Shown here: positions 13,963 to 15,386 of the stretch, in pieces
Layout of the letters: the number at the start of each line of letters is the position of its first letter
Position numbering within the stretch: position 1 is the stretch's first letter
NCBI GenBank assembly: GCA_038040285.1
Contig: JBBPIN010000041.1
Coordinates: forward strand, 1-15,386
Direction of reading: 5' to 3'
DNA: 15,386 nt
Source of the DNA: Mayfieldus sp038040285
GTDB taxonomy: Bacteria > Actinomycetota > Thermoleophilia > Solirubrobacterales > 70-9
The notes under the pieces: model-generated
Database searches by the model: none
What the model saw: only the letters and a program-made list of their open reading frames with translations
What the model was told of the DNA's origin: nothing
Position numbers and translations under genes: made by a program

Positions 13963-14274
13963 CTAGGGATCGCTAAAGATTGAGTGGGAGCCGACTCGAC
14001 GCCACCGGATTCCGGTTTCGCCGTCAATCTGCACCCACTCGAATGTCGCCCGTCCATCTGGGTCGGTGAAGCTCCAGGTCATCTCCCATACACCTGGGGC
14101 TCCCTCGACATCCTTCACTCGCAGGCCACCCGGCCAGGGACCGCCGGGTTCGCTGACATGCCGCTCTGCCGCGGGAACAAAGTCCTCAAGGACGACGCGC
14201 TTGAATTCTTCCTGCTCGGCCGGGCCTTGGCGGCGGTAATCGCGCTTGAAACTCTCGGTGCGCTCGTACTTCAC
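13963..14274 (-). CDS. RelE/ParE-like toxin
   Basis: The 103-residue protein matches the general plan of RelE/ParE-type toxins. It has an N-terminal RTESFKRDYRRQ helix, a WPGGLRVKDVEG strand region (47-58), GVWEMTWSF (61-69), DGRATFEWVQIDGE (73-86) and IRWRRVGSHSIF near the C-terminus. RelE types cut mRNA on the ribosome and ParE types poison gyrase; the sequence alone does not settle which. The start is GTG at 14274, overlapping the antitoxin stop by four bases (GTGA), so translation is probably coupled. The antitoxin comes first, as is usual for type II systems. It lies about 100 bases from the detached tRNA-Thr fragment, a typical accessory location. Confidence 0.8.
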   Translation of the reverse strand: MKYERTESFKRDYRRQGPAEQEEFKRVVLEDFVPAAERHVSEPGGPWPGGLRVKDVEGAPGVWEMTWSFTDPDGRATFEWVQIDGETGIRWRRVGSHSIFSDP

Positions 14275-14564
14275 TCGCCGTCATCGAGATCAGCGATGAA
14301 GTCCTCGGCAGTGTTAAATCGCTCGACGCGACCCGCGTCAACGTCAGCGTCGGCCTCACGCTCCATGTTCTGCCAGCGCTCAGTCCAAAACCAACGCTGG
14401 TCCACGGGAACGGGAATCTGCGGGCGAAGTTCGATCACTCCGTCCGGACGCTCAGAAACCTCTACTTGCGCCCCCGCCTCGTCAAGGTGGTGGCGCCGGC
14501 GTAGCTCAGCGGGCAGATTTAGGACGCCGCGCTTCTGGATCGTGAGAAAAGTCTTTCCTTCCAT
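14271..14564 (-). CDS. AbrB/MazE-like antitoxin
   Basis: The 97-residue protein begins with an AbrB-type DNA-binding domain (FLTIQKRGVLNLPAEL, then a GAQVEVSERPDGVIELRP pattern, about residues 5-46). The C-terminal half (DQRWFWTERWQ at about 54-64, then an acidic tail) is probably the toxin-binding part. ATG at 14564 is preferred over upstream starts because it sits seven bases after a strong TATACT box and directly before the domain. It would neutralise the RelE-like toxin encoded four bases into its own 3' end and repress the operon by binding the palindrome in the promoter. Confidence 0.82.
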   Translation of the reverse strand: MEGKTFLTIQKRGVLNLPAELRRRHHLDEAGAQVEVSERPDGVIELRPQIPVPVDQRWFWTERWQNMEREADADVDAGRVERFNTAEDFIADLDDGE

Positions 14565-14571
14565 CGCGCGC

Positions 14572-14600
14572 AGTATAGCTGCGTTGCAGCTTATCGGCAA
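14572..14600 (-). promoter_or_regulatory. Toxin-antitoxin operon promoter with palindromic operator
   Basis: On the minus strand TTGCCG (-35, 14600-14595), a 17-base spacer and TATACT (-10, 14577-14572) lie seven bases before the antitoxin ATG, so the transcript is leaderless or nearly so. A perfect 6-bp inverted repeat AGCTGC-GTT-GCAGCT (14577-14591) fills most of the spacer and touches the -10. This position suits autorepression by the antitoxin or the toxin-antitoxin complex. Confidence 0.7.
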
Positions 14601-14631
14601 AATCGGATGGCCGTTTAACTTCACCCTAGTC

Positions 14632-14898
14632 AACCGGCCGCACCGAGGAGGTCACCTTCCTGGCCGGGAGTGGGAGGCCGGCGCCCGCCGCCGCGGCGAG
14701 TTCGCCTTCAAAGTCGGCCGCCGGGAGATCGGTCTCCTGCACGGCGACCACGCTGCCCACTTCTCCTTCCCGAAGCAGGTCTGGGGCGACCTGTTCAAGC
14801 AGGGTCGGGTGGTGCGCCACCCCGTCTTTCCCGATAGGCCGGCAGATGAGAGACTCACGCCGGTCCTCCGATGTCAGTTTGCCGTAGTCAAGCGCTGA
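14632..14898 (+). pseudogene. Truncated DUF5519 (luciferase-like) protein remnant
   Basis: The frame translates to EFAFKVGRREIGLLHGDHAA, then FSFPKQVWGDLF and VRHPVFPDRP, which resembles the core of DUF5519 proteins (annotated as luciferase-domain; function unknown). Third positions are nearly all G or C, as in a real gene. There is no in-frame ATG or GTG before the domain, and the family-like sequence stops at about 14845 while the frame runs on to 14898 over the next gene's start. Both ends therefore seem damaged. The upstream break is next to the toxin-antitoxin promoter, so insertion of that operon may have removed the 5' end. Family assignment is from memory of the motif. Confidence 0.5.
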
Positions 14899-15332
14899 TC
14901 AACGCCCCGCCGAGCACGGTCTGGGATCTGGTCGGCGACCCGCGGCATCACCCCGAATGGTGGCCGCGGGTGATCGAGGTTCGGGGCGAGCGTTTCGACC
15001 AGGGGAGCAACTACGCCCAGGTCACTCGAACACCGACGGGGCGCATCGAAACCACGATGGCGGTCGAACGCCTCGAGGACCTGCGCGAGATCCACATGCG
15101 CTGCACCGATACCGGAACCTACGCGCGCTGGCTGCTGACCGAGGCGCAGGGCAACACGTTCGTGGATGTCGAGTTCGGCATGGACCCGATCGGCCCCGCG
15201 AACTGGATCTTTGATGCGACGTTGGGCAAGCTCTACTTTCGCCGTTGGCTGGACCAGTCGCTTGAGGCGCTGGAGCAGCTCGCGGCGCAGCCCAGTGCCG
15301 AATCCGGGCGCTCTGTTGGCGAGCGGACCTAG
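14871..15332 (+). CDS. SRPBCC (START/polyketide-cyclase-like) domain protein
   Basis: The 153-residue protein has the helix-grip fold pattern of the SRPBCC superfamily. The first strand ends in INAPPSTVWDLVGDPRHHPEWWP (about residues 10-32), alternating strands follow, and a long C-terminal helix (YFRRWLDQSLEALEQL) closes the fold. These proteins bind lipids or other hydrophobic ligands, or act as cyclases; no specific activity can be assigned. ATG at 14871 is the natural start, 17 residues before the conserved VWDLV. Its beginning overlaps the end of the DUF5519 remnant. Nothing recognisable lies in 15333-15386. Confidence 0.8.
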   Translation: MSVCRSQALINAPPSTVWDLVGDPRHHPEWWPRVIEVRGERFDQGSNYAQVTRTPTGRIETTMAVERLEDLREIHMRCTDTGTYARWLLTEAQGNTFVDVEFGMDPIGPANWIFDATLGKLYFRRWLDQSLEALEQLAAQPSAESGRSVGERT

Positions 15333-15386
15333 CTGGCCCTCCATCTTCGATCCGCTTTCCAGGGCTGAGTCTGGTCGCGCCTAGAG

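Noticed and set aside
13816..14517. Permuted or split tRNA made of the 3' fragment and the 5'-like match in the antitoxin gene
   Set aside because: The 637-base gap, the coding use of the 5'-like part and the lack of processing stems make this unlikely; kept only as a low-interest observation.
13984..14631. Upstream part of a long plus-strand frame running into the DUF5519 remnant
   Set aside because: It is antisense to the toxin-antitoxin operon and lacks coding character; only the part after about 14632 looks like protein.

Overview
The window is GC-rich with strong G/C preference at third codon positions. Its gene set (SigA-type sigma factor, archaeal-type GTP cyclohydrolase MptA, family-5 uracil-DNA glycosylase, MMPL exporter, PgsA, apparently leaderless GTG/ATG starts) suggests a deep-branching actinobacterium, perhaps Thermoleophilia/Solirubrobacterales. 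That placement is inference from gene content and base composition, not from a marker phylogeny.

Layout. (1) 1-1650: a DegT-type sugar aminotransferase (minus) lies between an intact tRNA-Thr(GGT) (1577-1649, minus) and a detached copy of that tRNA's 3' part (95-141). This is the layout left by integration into the 3' end of a tRNA gene. (2) 1662-4393: a MerR-type regulator (minus) is divergent from a large unrecognised membrane protein with a duplicated histidine/aspartate motif. (3) 4499-5287: a PD-(D/E)XK intron-endonuclease-like reading frame runs with no stop straight through an intact tRNA-Tyr(GTA) gene into an AbrB/SpoVT-type DNA-binding segment that has no start codon of its own. (4) 5478-11803: an ordinary-looking chromosomal block with the primary-type sigma factor, mptA, pgsA, an MMPL transporter, udgB and a hotdog thioesterase. 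(5) 11880-13858: an intact tRNA-Thr(CGT), decayed coding remnants, a SAM methyltransferase of the type found in glycan clusters, more decayed coding sequence, and a detached imperfect copy of the 3' part of the same tRNA. (6) 13963-15332: a two-gene AbrB-antitoxin/RelE-like-toxin operon with a well-formed promoter and palindromic operator, a truncated DUF5519 (luciferase-like) remnant, and an SRPBCC-domain protein.

The most notable theme is that all three tRNA genes have unusual sequence next to their 3' ends. Both tRNA-Thr isoacceptors are paired with a detached 3' fragment that starts in the anticodon loop and bounds a 1.5-1.9 kb segment. Each segment has one recognisable cargo gene of a glycan-biosynthesis type (aminotransferase, methyltransferase) and no recognisable integrase. 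The tRNA-Tyr is embedded in a nuclease reading frame and followed by a headless AbrB segment. Together they look like very small tRNA-targeted integrative islands, possibly moved by a recombinase encoded elsewhere, comparable in layout to the tRNA-associated tycheposons of Prochlorococcus.

Outside these islands the genes fit housekeeping roles: transcription (sigma factor), pterin/folate precursor synthesis (mptA), phospholipid synthesis and export (pgsA with MMPL), base-excision repair (udgB) and acyl-CoA turnover. I saw no CRISPR array, rRNA gene, complete transposase or complete integrase.
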